Notes: generated by a model not told the origin, from the sequence alone. 18,422 nucleotides of DNA from DASWED01 sp036394995 (GCA_036394995.1 DASWED010000079.1:1-18422), one strand, 5' to 3'. Counted from the stretch's first letter, positions 6,328-13,461 are shown. Program-made: numbers and translations.

Positions 6328-7425
6328 GTGGGGAGGAGCACCACGGCGCCGGTCAAGGCGCCGGCCACGACGGCGCCGCCCACCGCGGCGCCGTCGCGCT
6401 TCGGGTGGATCTACGGGGCCCGGGCGGACCTGTTCGTGGCCCTGTGCTGGGTGCCGCTGTTCCTCGGGGCGCACTGGCTGACCGGCCGGCAGGGGAACGG
6501 CCACCTGCTGAACGTGCTGTTCAACGGGGCGTTCGTGCTGTCACTGCTCCACCAGCCGCTCACGCTGGCGCTGGTGTACGGGGACAAGCGCCAGTTCGAG
6601 CTGCGCCGGAGGCTGTTCACGTGGAGCCCCCTGGTGGCCGTGGGGCTGATCACGATCGCCGTGCTGCTCGACCTGTGGGTCATCGTGCCGATCGCGGCGA
6701 TCTGGAACACCGTGCACACGCTCCAGCAGCGCTACGGGCTGTCTCGGATCTACGGGCGGAAGGCCGGGTTCGGCTCGGCCCGGCTGGACCGCGGTGTGCT
6801 GTTCTCGTGGATGGTCGCGGCGCTGGTGATCGTGGGGAGCACGCCGAAGGTCCTCGACCAGCTGGCCCGGGTGATGCTCGACTCCACGAACGCGAACGCC
6901 ATCAGGGACCTCGCCGGCGTCCGTCCGTACGCGCTGTGGCTCCTCGGCCCCGCCCTCGCGATCGCCGCGGTGTTCACGGTCCTGGTGGTGCGCCAGGAGC
7001 GGGACAACCTGGCGCAGGCGAACCGGGCGAAGTGGGTGTACCAGGTCTCGTCGCTGCTCCTGATCGCCTCGATCGCCTACGACCCGCTGGCCGGCTTCAT
7101 CGCGTACGTGGCCGCGCACGCCATCGAGTACTTCGTCGTCGTGTACAAGACCATGCAGAGCCGGTACGCGAAGACCCGCGACACCACCACGCTCCTCGGC
7201 AAGCTCACGTACACGACGTGGGGCCGGGTGGTGTTCCTGGCGGCCTTCCTCGGCCTGATCTACGAGATGGACCAGGGAATGGGCACCCACCTCCCCGACC
7301 ACGCGTACTCGATCACGGTCTACTCGCTCGGCATCCTGCATTTCTGGTACGACAGCTTCATCTGGAAGCTCCGCAAGCCCGTCGTCTCCAAGGCCTTCGG
7401 CCTCACGCAGCCGGCTGCGACCTGA
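6328..7425 (+). CDS. polytopic membrane protein with conserved-looking histidines
   Basis: 365 residues. The GTG at 6328 has AGGGGAGAG 4 nt upstream; a TTG at 6265 is in frame but lies on the promoter. After a 30-residue Ala/Pro/Thr-rich cytoplasmic tail there are about ten hydrophobic segments, starting LFVALCWVPLFLGAHWL and ending YSLGILHFWYDSFIWKL. Histidines sit in or next to the helices at regular places: His49, His75 (LLHQPL), His130 (NTVHTLQQRYGLSRIYG), His264 (AAHAIEYFVVVYKTM) and His338 (LHFWYDSFIWKLRKP). The final motif (Leu-His-Phe-aromatic-x-Asp-x-Phe-Ile-Trp-Lys) looks like a family signature. I have seen similar endings in unassigned bacterial membrane proteins but cannot name a function. 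Metal or heme binding, or a membrane oxidase/desaturase activity as in Brp/Blh-type proteins, are possibilities only. Confidence 0.65.
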   Translation: MGRSTTAPVKAPATTAPPTAAPSRFGWIYGARADLFVALCWVPLFLGAHWLTGRQGNGHLLNVLFNGAFVLSLLHQPLTLALVYGDKRQFELRRRLFTWSPLVAVGLITIAVLLDLWVIVPIAAIWNTVHTLQQRYGLSRIYGRKAGFGSARLDRGVLFSWMVAALVIVGSTPKVLDQLARVMLDSTNANAIRDLAGVRPYALWLLGPALAIAAVFTVLVVRQERDNLAQANRAKWVYQVSSLLLIASIAYDPLAGFIAYVAAHAIEYFVVVYKTMQSRYAKTRDTTTLLGKLTYTTWGRVVFLAAFLGLIYEMDQGMGTHLPDHAYSITVYSLGILHFWYDSFIWKLRKPVVSKAFGLTQPAAT

Positions 7426-7450
7426 CCGGTTCGGCCGCAGGCTCCCCGGA

Positions 7451-7456
7451 TAGACT
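7451..7456 (+). promoter_or_regulatory. -10 box before the 809-residue protein gene
   Basis: TAGACT (TANNNT) lies 31 bp before the GTG at 7488. The only -35 candidate, TTCGGC at 7430-7435, is spaced 15 bp and is poor. The same TAGACT hexamer precedes the peroxiredoxin gene. Confidence 0.35.
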
Positions 7457-7487
7457 GCTCTCGGCGGCCCGAACGGAGGGGAACCGG

Positions 7488-9917
7488 GTGGGGTTCCAAC
7501 GGGAACGGCTGGGTCCCCGGCTGGTGGATGCGGCCCGGTCCGGGGAGCGGAACCGCGACGCGCACATGTTCCTCGGCGGGACGGGCGCCGTCGGGGGGAC
7601 GGCCGTCCTGCAGATGCTCTCGATGTACGAGGAGATGTTCGCCATCTCCCCGCCCGATCCCGACGACGTGCCGGTGCTGGTGGCCACCGGGACCACAGCC
7701 GACGAGATCCAGGCCTTCACCCGGCGGCTGTTCCGGTTCGTCGAGTCCCGCCACGGGAGCGATCAGCTGCCCGAACGGGTCCGGAAGGGGTTCCTCACCT
7801 CGAGCGGCGTGTTCGTGGCGCTGGAGCGGTTCGAGGTCTCGGCGGTGCCGGGGCTCCGGGCCATCGCCCAGACGCCACAGGAGGACCGTCGCCGGGTGAC
7901 CGGGGAGTTCCTGGAGTCGATCGGGACCGGCCTCGCCGCCGACGCCGACGCCGTGTTCGAGGCGCTGGCCAAGGCGGTGTCGTCGGCCCGGCCGTTCAGC
8001 GAGTTCCTCCGGCGCTACGCATCGGAGCACCTCGACGGCCGCCCCCGGTTCCGTTCGGTGGTGATGGGGATCCCCGTGCCGAGCCTCGTCGCGTACCACC
8101 AGGACGAGCTGGGGCTCGCCGTGCAGCACGTCGAGGGGTTCGGCGACGAACGGCTGGAACGGCTCAAGGAGCGGTTCGTGGAGGCCATCCGCGACGACCT
8201 CCTGGAGGTGAAGGGCGACCTCGCAGACGAGGTCCTCATCGCGCACACCACCGGGGTCGGCGGCATGTACGACCAGGACCCCGAACGGCCATCCGCACGC
8301 CCGGAGATCCGAACGGGGTTCTCCCACGCGGCGCAGGACACCCGGGTGGGGGAGAAGGTCAGGTTCGCCGGCGAGCTCACGGACCTGTACTCCCGGGCCG
8401 GCCTCAAGGTCCTGATCACGGCCGCGGCCATCGGGATCGACGAGGTTCGGGTCCGCGACGAGATCCCGCTGCACCGGGGCGTCCGCCGCCTCCTGTTCGA
8501 TGCGGAGGCCGAGGTGTTCCCGGGATCGCGGGAGTCCCAGCCGGCGGAGTCGCGGGCCAGCCGGGCCGCCGGGCGCCCGGTGCCGGCCCGGCAGATCCTG
8601 CGGGTGTACCGCCCGCTCACGGTGGCGTGGGACTCCCCCGAGCCGGGGCCGGCCACGTTCGAACGGGGCGATCCGGTGATCCCGTCCTACGCCATCCGCA
8701 GCGGCGAGAACGGGTTCTTCAGCGTGGCGAACGCCGACGCGCTGTACCGAGTGATGCGGGTGGCCAGTGCCAGCGAGCTGGGCCTGATGCTGGCCACGGT
8801 GGCACTCCTCGGCGACGACCGGCTCCGGCCGTGGTTCCCCGGGAACGTCTGCTACTACGACGAGACCGACAACAGCCGGCAGGTCCTGGACTTCCTGGCC
8901 CAGCCGGCGCTCCGGGCGACCCAGATGTCGGGCCTGGAACCCATGGCCCTGCAGGACCTGGGTTCGGCCAAGCACCAGGGTGAGCTCCACACGCTGGCCC
9001 TGCTGATCCTGCTGCACCGCCTGCGAACGCTCGACGTGGACGCCGTCGACCCGTACGTGGACCTCGACCGGTTCGACGCCCGGGCGTTCTTCGTGGAGCG
9101 CTCCCGGGAGCTGACGTTCGAGGACGTGGCCGCGTGGGACGTGGCCTCGCTGACCGCGGGGCTCGCCACGCTGGTCTCCGCCGACGAACCCGAGGACCTC
9201 ATGCGGCTGACCCCGCCGCGCAAGCACGCCCTGTTCCCGAAGCGGCAGCGGGCGCTCCTGGAGGTGCTGGGAGAGGTCCTGCGTGCCGTGTGGCAGGTGA
9301 CGTCGCTGGGCTCGGCCCTCGTCTACGAACGCGACGGCCGGACGTGGCTCCGGACGGGGTACTACGTGGCGCCGCTCGACCTCCTGGTCACCGACGCGGC
9401 GTCGGTGGACCGCCATCTTCGCTCACGGCAGGAATCGGCGGTGCCGGGGACCTCGTTCGACGACCTCCGCGACTACCACGTGGCGGTCGGGGGGTTCGTC
9501 GACCTCCGTCCGCAGGCCGTGGTGTGCACGGCCCGAAGCGATACGGAGGACCTCGCCGGAGAGATCGCGCGGTTCGACGACGAGGACGCGCTCCGCGAGC
9601 ACCTGTTCACCCTGGAGCCGTACTCGTTCTTCGCCACGTCCGGCCTGGTGGCGCTGCTGTACCGGCTGCGCTCGATGTGGTCGGACGTCCGGGAGGCCAT
9701 GATCGAACTGGGGACGCTACACGAGTACCGCTGGCACATGCCCCGGGACGCCGCCGGGCACCTGGTGCTGGTCCCCGGGGTGGTGGAGGCGCTTCGGATG
9801 GCCTCGGAGGGTCTGGAGAAGACCACCGGCACCGAGCGCCTCTCCGGCCAGTGGGGCTACGAACGGAAGGCGCCGCCCGACCGCCGCGGCACCATCCCCG
9901 GCGTGGCGCAATCCTGA
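7488..9917 (+). CDS. 809-residue protein of unknown function with Rossmann-like N-terminus
   Basis: The GTG at 7488 has a clear ribosome site (GGAGGGG, 7475-7481). The open frame extends far upstream only because it is antisense-like to real genes. Residues 27-38 read MFLGGTGAVGGT, a glycine-rich dinucleotide-binding loop, followed by a helix (AVLQMLSMYEEM). A second Gly-rich stretch lies in the middle (VLIAHTTGVGGMYDQD), and then HAAQDTRVGEKVRFAGELTD and a hydrophobic strand KVLITAAAIGIDEVRVRDE, which together look like an NAD(P)-binding or SDR-type domain with large insertions. The second half is helical and aromatic (ENGFFSVANADALYRVMRV, PWFPGNVCYYDETDNSR, FTLEPYSFFATSGLVALLYR). There is no signal peptide or membrane span. 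I do not recognise the family. It lies between the membrane protein (62-bp gap) and the selenoprotein peroxiredoxin (21-bp gap) on the same strand, so co-expression is likely. Confidence 0.7.
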   Translation: MGFQRERLGPRLVDAARSGERNRDAHMFLGGTGAVGGTAVLQMLSMYEEMFAISPPDPDDVPVLVATGTTADEIQAFTRRLFRFVESRHGSDQLPERVRKGFLTSSGVFVALERFEVSAVPGLRAIAQTPQEDRRRVTGEFLESIGTGLAADADAVFEALAKAVSSARPFSEFLRRYASEHLDGRPRFRSVVMGIPVPSLVAYHQDELGLAVQHVEGFGDERLERLKERFVEAIRDDLLEVKGDLADEVLIAHTTGVGGMYDQDPERPSARPEIRTGFSHAAQDTRVGEKVRFAGELTDLYSRAGLKVLITAAAIGIDEVRVRDEIPLHRGVRRLLFDAEAEVFPGSRESQPAESRASRAAGRPVPARQILRVYRPLTVAWDSPEPGPATFERGDPVIPSYAIRSGENGFFSVANADALYRVMRVASASELGLMLATVALLGDDRLRPWFPGNVCYYDETDNSRQVLDFLAQPALRATQMSGLEPMALQDLGSAKHQGELHTLALLILLHRLRTLDVDAVDPYVDLDRFDARAFFVERSRELTFEDVAAWDVASLTAGLATLVSADEPEDLMRLTPPRKHALFPKRQRALLEVLGEVLRAVWQVTSLGSALVYERDGRTWLRTGYYVAPLDLLVTDAASVDRHLRSRQESAVPGTSFDDLRDYHVAVGGFVDLRPQAVVCTARSDTEDLAGEIARFDDEDALREHLFTLEPYSFFATSGLVALLYRLRSMWSDVREAMIELGTLHEYRWHMPRDAAGHLVLVPGVVEALRMASEGLEKTTGTERLSGQWGYERKAPPDRRGTIPGVAQS

Positions 9918-9924
9918 GGGCACG

Positions 9925-9930
9925 TAGACT
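9925..9930 (+). promoter_or_regulatory. -10 box immediately before the peroxiredoxin start
   Basis: TAGACT at 9925-9930 lies 8 nt before ATG 9939. A transcript starting 6-7 nt downstream would have a leader of only 1-3 nt. There is no Shine-Dalgarno before this ATG, which agrees with near-leaderless expression, though read-through from the gene ending at 9917 is also possible. Confidence 0.4.
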
Positions 9931-9938
9931 CCCCATCC

Positions 9939-10406
9939 ATGCTGGCCGAAGGAGACATCGCTCCGGACTTCACGCTCCCGGACCAGGACGGAAACCCAGT
10001 TTCGCTGGCGGACTTCCGCGGGACCTGGCTCGTGTTCTGGTGGTTCCCCAAGGCGTTCACCGCCGGGTGAACGCTGGAGGGCCAGGGGTTCCGTGACCGA
10101 GCCCCCGAGTTCGAACAGGCCGGCGCCGTGCTTCTCGGCGCGTCGTTCGACACCCCCGAGGACAACAGGGAGTTCGCCCGCCAGAACGGGATGCCGTTCC
10201 GCCTGCTCTCCGACGTCGACCGCGTGGCCGGTGTCGCCTACGAGACCCGACGCCACCCGGAGGAGCAGAGCCCCGAGTACGCGAAGCGCCGGACCTATCT
10301 CATCGACCCCGACGGCGTGATCCGCAAGGCCTACCGCGTGACCGACATCCCGGCGCACCCCGCCGAGGTCCTGGAGCACCTGAAGTCCCTTCAGGCCGGA
10401 GGGTGA
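9939..10406 (+). CDS. selenocysteine-containing peroxiredoxin (TGA 10068-10070 read as Sec)
   Basis: 155 residues if the in-frame TGA is read as selenocysteine (U44). The N-terminal part (MLAEGDIAPDFTLPDQDGNP, then VSLADFRGTWLVFWWFPKAFTAG) and the part after the TGA (TLEGQGFRDRAPEF, AGAVLLGASFDTPEDNREFA, FRLLSDVDRVAGVAYE, RRTYLIDPDGVIRKAY) form one continuous AhpC/BCP-type peroxiredoxin in a single frame. The TGA falls exactly where the peroxidatic Cys of the Pro-x-x-x-Thr-x-x-Cys motif should be (Pro37, Thr41, U44). Arg117/Arg118 supply the conserved active-site Arg. There is no cysteine anywhere in the protein, so it would be a '1-Sec' enzyme reduced by an outside thiol. It should reduce hydrogen peroxide or organic peroxides in the cytoplasm. 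Sec peroxiredoxins are known from other bacteria. Gene callers would give a 43-residue stub plus a fragment from GTG 10128. A Cys-to-stop mutation is the alternative but would have had to hit precisely this codon. Confidence 0.85.
10069..10104 (+). promoter_or_regulatory. candidate bacterial SECIS hairpin
   Basis: Bacterial SECIS elements lie just downstream of the UGA, inside the coding region. Two folds are possible. Fold A: 10069-10072 pairs with 10088-10091 and 10074-10077 with 10082-10085, giving an AGGG loop only 8 nt after the UGA; the loop is G-rich as expected but closer than the usual 16-37 nt. Fold B: 10079-10082 pairs with 10101-10104 and 10087-10090 with 10095-10098, giving a CCGU loop about 20 nt after the UGA; the distance is right but the first two loop bases are not G. 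I cannot decide between them by eye. Confidence 0.4.
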
Positions 10407-10409
10407 ATC

Positions 10410-10443
10410 CCGGGCCGGATCAGCACCCCGCTGGCTGGCCCGG
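10410..10443 (+). terminator. terminator-like hairpin after the peroxiredoxin
   Basis: CCGGGCC (10410-10416) pairs with GGCCCGG (10437-10443), and inside it CAGC (10421-10424) pairs with GCTG (10430-10433). It starts 4 nt after the peroxiredoxin stop. No U-tract follows. The rest of the gap to 10582 holds only a weak TCACCG/CGGTGA inverted repeat (10515-10520 and 10536-10541) and no gene. Confidence 0.45.
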
Positions 10444-10582
10444 CATGGGTGGAGGTTCGGCGCCGTCGTTCGCCGTCGCCGCCGGGGAGGGCGCCGTGGG
10501 CTCGGACGCCTAGGTCACCGGGGCGGCCGCTCGTTCGGTGAAGCCGCGGGTGTGGGTGCCGGCGGCAGGGTCCAGGGATTCG

Positions 10583-10828
10583 CTAGTCGACGTAGCCCTC
10601 GACGGTGTCGGCGTCGCGGACCCGGGCCTCGTCGGGGTCCAGACCGGCGTTGCGGCGGGCCCGGCGCTGGTGCAGGAGGTCCCAGCACATGTCGAGCTGG
10701 ACCTCCAGGAACTTCATTCGATCGTGCTCGCCGGGGGACAGGCCCGGCTCCTTCGAGGCCCGTTCGAACAGCTGATGTTCCTCGTGCGCCAGCTCGTTGA
10801 TGCGGTCGATGACGTCCTTGTCGTCCAC
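10583..10828 (-). CDS. DUF2630 family protein
   Basis: 81 residues from a GTG start at 10828, with a perfect AGGAGG 6 nt upstream, to TAG at 10583-10585. The sequence shows the DUF2630 pattern: N-terminal MDDKDVIDRINELAHEEHQL, a charged middle helix (LSPGEHDRMKFLEVQLDMCW), the DLLHQRRARRNAGLDPDEA block and the closing VRDADTVEGYVD. Length is normal for the family. It is a small, soluble, all-helical actinobacterial protein with no known function. Its start follows the MarR stop directly (TAG then GTG) and its ribosome site lies in the MarR coding end, so the two are co-transcribed and probably translationally coupled. This suggests, but does not prove, a link to the regulator's response. Confidence 0.85.
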   Translation of the reverse strand: MDDKDVIDRINELAHEEHQLFERASKEPGLSPGEHDRMKFLEVQLDMCWDLLHQRRARRNAGLDPDEARVRDADTVEGYVD

Positions 10829-11329
10829 CTACGGCCTCCTCGACGGTGCGTGTTCCGACTCATCATGACGAATCCCGCCCGGGTCCGGCGGCCTGACCGA
10901 GGCGAGCGCCCGGCTCAGGATGTCGTGCAGGGCCCGCCGGTCCTCCGGTGACAGCGCCGCCATCCTTCCCGGCGCCTCGCTCATGCGTTCGCGGAACCGA
11001 TCCCGGACCTGTCGCCCCTCCTCCGTGAGGGCCAGCGCCTTCACCCGCCGGTCCCGGGGCGACGCCTTCCGTTCCACCAGGCCCCGCGATTCCAGCCGGT
11101 CCACCAATCCCGTGACCGTTGAGGCGTCGCAGTGCAGGGCCACGGCAAGCTCGCCCATGGGGACGGGTGTGTCGGGATCCAGCTGCTGCAGGGCCCCGGC
11201 CTGGGGCGGGGACAGGTCGAACACACGCGCGGTGGACAGGAAGTGCTCGCGCATCATCCATGACAGCCGGAACACGAGCTCCCAGGTGTCGTCGGCGGAC
11301 GGGGTCGGCCCCCTCGATGAGCTGCCCAT
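10829..11329 (-). CDS. MarR-family transcriptional regulator
   Basis: 166 residues from ATG 11329. The layout is typical of MarR dimers: N-terminal dimerisation helices (DTWELVFRLSWMMREHFL), a winged helix-turn-helix at about residues 40-105 (LSPPQAGALQQLDP, MGELAVALHCDASTVTGLVD, RLESRGLVERK), the beta-wing with the Asp-Arg-Arg signature (SPRDRRVKALALTEEG), and a C-terminal helix (LSPEDRRALHDILSRALASV). It is transcribed away from the DrrAB-type exporter across a 138-bp gap, the usual arrangement for a local repressor that releases an efflux pump when it binds a toxic ligand. One Cys lies in the recognition region (LHCDAS), so redox sensing is a remote possibility. Ligand and operator are not known. 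Confidence 0.85.
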   Translation of the reverse strand: MGSSSRGPTPSADDTWELVFRLSWMMREHFLSTARVFDLSPPQAGALQQLDPDTPVPMGELAVALHCDASTVTGLVDRLESRGLVERKASPRDRRVKALALTEEGRQVRDRFRERMSEAPGRMAALSPEDRRALHDILSRALASVRPPDPGGIRHDESEHAPSRRP

Positions 11330-11338
11330 GCCTCGGGG

Positions 11339-11344
11339 ATTCTA
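11339..11344 (-). promoter_or_regulatory. -10 box for the MarR-DUF2630 operon
   Basis: On the minus strand TAGAAT lies 9 nt before the MarR ATG, so the transcript would have almost no leader. The -35 region (TTCCGA at 17 bp) is poor. This box is 26 bp from the -35 of the divergent exporter promoter, so one bound MarR dimer could cover both. Confidence 0.4.
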
Positions 11345-11369
11345 CCAAGACGCTTTGTGCCTCGGAAGG

Positions 11370-11399
11370 TTGACATCCCAAAGTATCCGTCGGTACCCT
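11370..11399 (+). promoter_or_regulatory. promoter of the DrrAB-type exporter operon
   Basis: A perfect -35 TTGACA (11370-11375), an 18-bp spacer and TACCCT (11394-11399). It lies 68 bp before the ATG of the ATPase gene. A loose inverted repeat, CTTTG (11353-11357) and CAAAG (11379-11383), surrounds the -35 box and is a possible but weak operator for the divergent MarR protein. Confidence 0.6.
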
Positions 11400-11467
11400 G
11401 CCCGTCCGATGAGTCAGGGACGTGAGGGACGTCTGAAGGACACAGGATCGAGCGAAAGGTGCGGGTG

Positions 11468-12517
11468 ATGTCCCAGACCGAAGCAGCCATCCGCGTCGAG
11501 GGGCTTCGGAAGTCCTTCGGCGACGTCGTGGCCCTCGACGGCATCGACCTCGTCGTCCCCGCGGGGTCGGTCCTGGGTCTGCTCGGACCGAACGGCGCGG
11601 GGAAGACCACGGCCGTCCGCATCCTCACCACGCTGCTCCAGCCCGACGGGGGTCGGGCCACCGTGGCCGGCTACGACGTCGTGCGCCACGCCGAACAGCT
11701 CCGGGCCTCGATCGGCCTGGCCGGGCAGTTCGCCGCCGTGGACGAGACCCTCACCGGCCGGGAGAACCTGGAGCTGGTGGGACGGCTGTACCACCTGCCG
11801 AAGGACGTCATCCGAAAGCGGGCCGACGACCTCCTGGAGCGGTTCGAGTTGGCCCACGCCGCGGACCGGATGGTGAAGACGTACTCCGGCGGCATGCGCC
11901 GGCGCCTGGACCTCGGTGCCGCGCTGGTCGCCGAGCCCCCCGTACTGTTCCTGGACGAGCCCACCACCGGGCTCGACCCCCGGGGCCGCCAGGGCCTGTG
12001 GGAGGTGATCAGGGAGCTCGTCAGCGGGGGAACCACCCTGCTCTTGACGACCCAGTACCTGGAGGAGGCCGATCGCCTGGCCGACACGATCGCCGTGATC
12101 GACACGGGCCGGATCATCGCCGAGGGGACCTCAGCCCAGCTGAAGGCGAAGGTCGGTGGCGAGCTGCTGGAGTTCCGGGTGGACGACCTCTCCCGGATGG
12201 AGGACCTGGCCCGAGTCCTGGTGAGCGTGTGTAAGACCGAGCCGCAGTACGAGACGGACTCCGGCCGGGTGACCCTGCAGGTCGGGACCGACAACGGCGA
12301 CGGCTCGGCCGTGCTCAAGAAGCTGGTCCGGGCGCTGGACCAGGAGCAGATCCACGTCTCCGAGCTCGCGCTGCGCCGCCCCACCCTCGACGACGTGTTC
12401 ATGACGCTCACCGGGCACGCCGCGGAGGAGGCCACCCTCGAGGACGAGGGCGAGGAAGCGGCGATGGCGGCCTCCGCCGGCAAGGGAGACCGCCGCAGGG
12501 GAAGGAGGTCACGATGA
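11468..12517 (+). CDS. DrrA-type ABC exporter ATP-binding protein
   Basis: 349 residues from ATG 11468; GTG 11459 and 11465 are in-frame alternatives. It contains a complete nucleotide-binding domain: Walker A GPNGAGKTT (40-48, Lys46), Q-loop in LAGQFAAVDETLTG, signature YSGGMRRRLDL (139-149), Walker B VLFLDEPTTGLD (Asp163, Glu164) and the switch segment TTQYLEEAD, where Gln replaces the usual switch His, as in DrrA-type proteins. The C-terminal 110 residues match the DrrA extension (GTSAQLKAKVGG, then LRRPTLDDVFMTLTGH) and end in an Arg/Lys-rich tail. It powers export of hydrophobic drugs or lipids together with the permease encoded next. Its stop overlaps the permease start (ATGA). Expression is probably controlled by the divergent MarR regulator. 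Confidence 0.9.
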   Translation: MSQTEAAIRVEGLRKSFGDVVALDGIDLVVPAGSVLGLLGPNGAGKTTAVRILTTLLQPDGGRATVAGYDVVRHAEQLRASIGLAGQFAAVDETLTGRENLELVGRLYHLPKDVIRKRADDLLERFELAHAADRMVKTYSGGMRRRLDLGAALVAEPPVLFLDEPTTGLDPRGRQGLWEVIRELVSGGTTLLLTTQYLEEADRLADTIAVIDTGRIIAEGTSAQLKAKVGGELLEFRVDDLSRMEDLARVLVSVCKTEPQYETDSGRVTLQVGTDNGDGSAVLKKLVRALDQEQIHVSELALRRPTLDDVFMTLTGHAAEEATLEDEGEEAAMAASAGKGDRRRGRRSR

Positions 12518-13353
12518 GCGCAGCCGCCACCACGGCACCGGCCCGCCCCCGGGCCCGGAGCGAGCGGGCATACGTCGTCTCCGACGCGCTGGCGATGACG
12601 TGGCGGAACCTGCTGAAGTACCAGCGGGTCCCCACCCTGCTGATGTTCTCGACGATCCAGCCGGTGATGTTCGTGCTGCTGTTCGCCTACGTGTTCGGCG
12701 GCGCCATCCCGATCCCCGGGATCGAATACAAGGACTACCTGATGCCCGGGATCTTCGTGCAGACGGTGATCTTCGGCTCCACCCAGACCGGCGTGGGATT
12801 GGCCGAGGACCTCTCCCGCGGCATGATCGATCGGTTCCGCTCCCTGCCCATGGCGCGCTCGGCGGTGCTGGCGGGGCGGACCACCGGCGACACCGTCCGG
12901 AACCTGTTCGTGGTCCTGCTGATGACCGGCGTCGGGTACCTCATCGGGTTCCGATTCCACAACGGCCTCCTCTCCGCGTTGGGGGCGATCCTGCTGGCCG
13001 TGGTGTTCGGCTCCGCGTTCTCCTGGATCTCCGCGAACACCGGCCTGGCCGTCCGCGACGTGGAGTCCGCCCAGGCGGCGAGCTTCGTGTGGATCTTCCC
13101 GCTGGTGTTCGCGAGCTCGGCGTTCGTGCCGGTGCAGTCCATGCCCGGCTGGCTCCAGGCGTGGGCCAAGGTGAACCCGGTCTCGATCACGGTGGACGCG
13201 GTGCGGTTCCTGACCCTGGGGCCGGACCTGGCCAAGGTGGCGAATCTCCCCGGGACCATGGGAACGCACGTCTGGCAGTCCCTGGCCTGGATCGCCGGCA
13301 TCCTGCTGGTGTTCGCACCGCTGGCAGTTCGCCGGTACCGAAAGATCACCTAG
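12514..13353 (+). CDS. DrrB-type ABC-2 exporter permease
   Basis: 279 residues from ATG 12514, overlapping the ATPase stop by 4 nt, with GAAGGAGG at 12501-12508. It has a cytoplasmic N-tail with an amphipathic start (DALAMTWRNLLKYQRVPTLL), then six hydrophobic segments: the first is IQPVMFVLLFAYVFGGAI and the last is WIAGILLVFAPLAV. The ABC-2 signature between TM2 and TM3 is present (GLAEDLSRGMIDRFRSLPMA, then RSAVLAGRTTGD), and the later SAFVPVQSMPGWLQAWAKVN re-entrant segment is typical of DrrB and related exporters. It should form the transport channel with two ATPase subunits. The substrate may be an antibiotic, a glycolipid or another hydrophobic compound. No biosynthetic genes lie nearby, so self-made antibiotic resistance is not indicated. 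Confidence 0.9.
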   Translation: MSAAATTAPARPRARSERAYVVSDALAMTWRNLLKYQRVPTLLMFSTIQPVMFVLLFAYVFGGAIPIPGIEYKDYLMPGIFVQTVIFGSTQTGVGLAEDLSRGMIDRFRSLPMARSAVLAGRTTGDTVRNLFVVLLMTGVGYLIGFRFHNGLLSALGAILLAVVFGSAFSWISANTGLAVRDVESAQAASFVWIFPLVFASSAFVPVQSMPGWLQAWAKVNPVSITVDAVRFLTLGPDLAKVANLPGTMGTHVWQSLAWIAGILLVFAPLAVRRYRKIT

Positions 13354-13354
13354 G

Positions 13355-13376
13355 TCGGGGGGGCTCCTCCCCCCGA
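13355..13376 (+). terminator. terminator-like hairpin after the exporter operon
   Basis: TCGGGGGG (13355-13362) pairs with CCCCCCGA (13369-13376) around a 6-nt loop, starting 2 nt after the permease stop. It is GC-rich without a U-tract. Confidence 0.55.
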
Positions 13377-13414
13377 GCTCCCCCGAGACCCGATGGATGG
13401 GCTCCCGTGGTTGC

Positions 13415-13443
13415 TTGTCATCTCGCGTCCGGTGTCGCAGGAT
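13415..13443 (+). promoter_or_regulatory. promoter of the micro-ORF unit
   Basis: TTGTCA (13415-13420), a 17-bp spacer and CAGGAT (13438-13443). The -35 box is identical to that of groEL in this window. Transcription would begin near 13450, about 8 nt before the strong ribosome site of the micro-ORF. Confidence 0.4.
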
Positions 13444-13461
13444 GTGTGCCACGGGAGAAAG

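Noticed and set aside
5163..7487. The upstream 775 codons of the 1584-codon frame
   Set aside because: Low-complexity translation over the HAD end, reductase and membrane protein genes; only the part from GTG 7488 looks like protein.
10068..10070. TGA in the peroxiredoxin as an ordinary nonsense mutation
   Set aside because: It falls on the one codon where Cys/Sec is expected, the frame is otherwise intact, and no other damage is seen. Kept only as the alternative explanation.
11353..11383. CTTTG/CAAAG inverted repeat as the MarR operator
   Set aside because: Arms of 5 bp with 21 bp between them are too weak to call; mentioned only as a possibility in the promoter entry.
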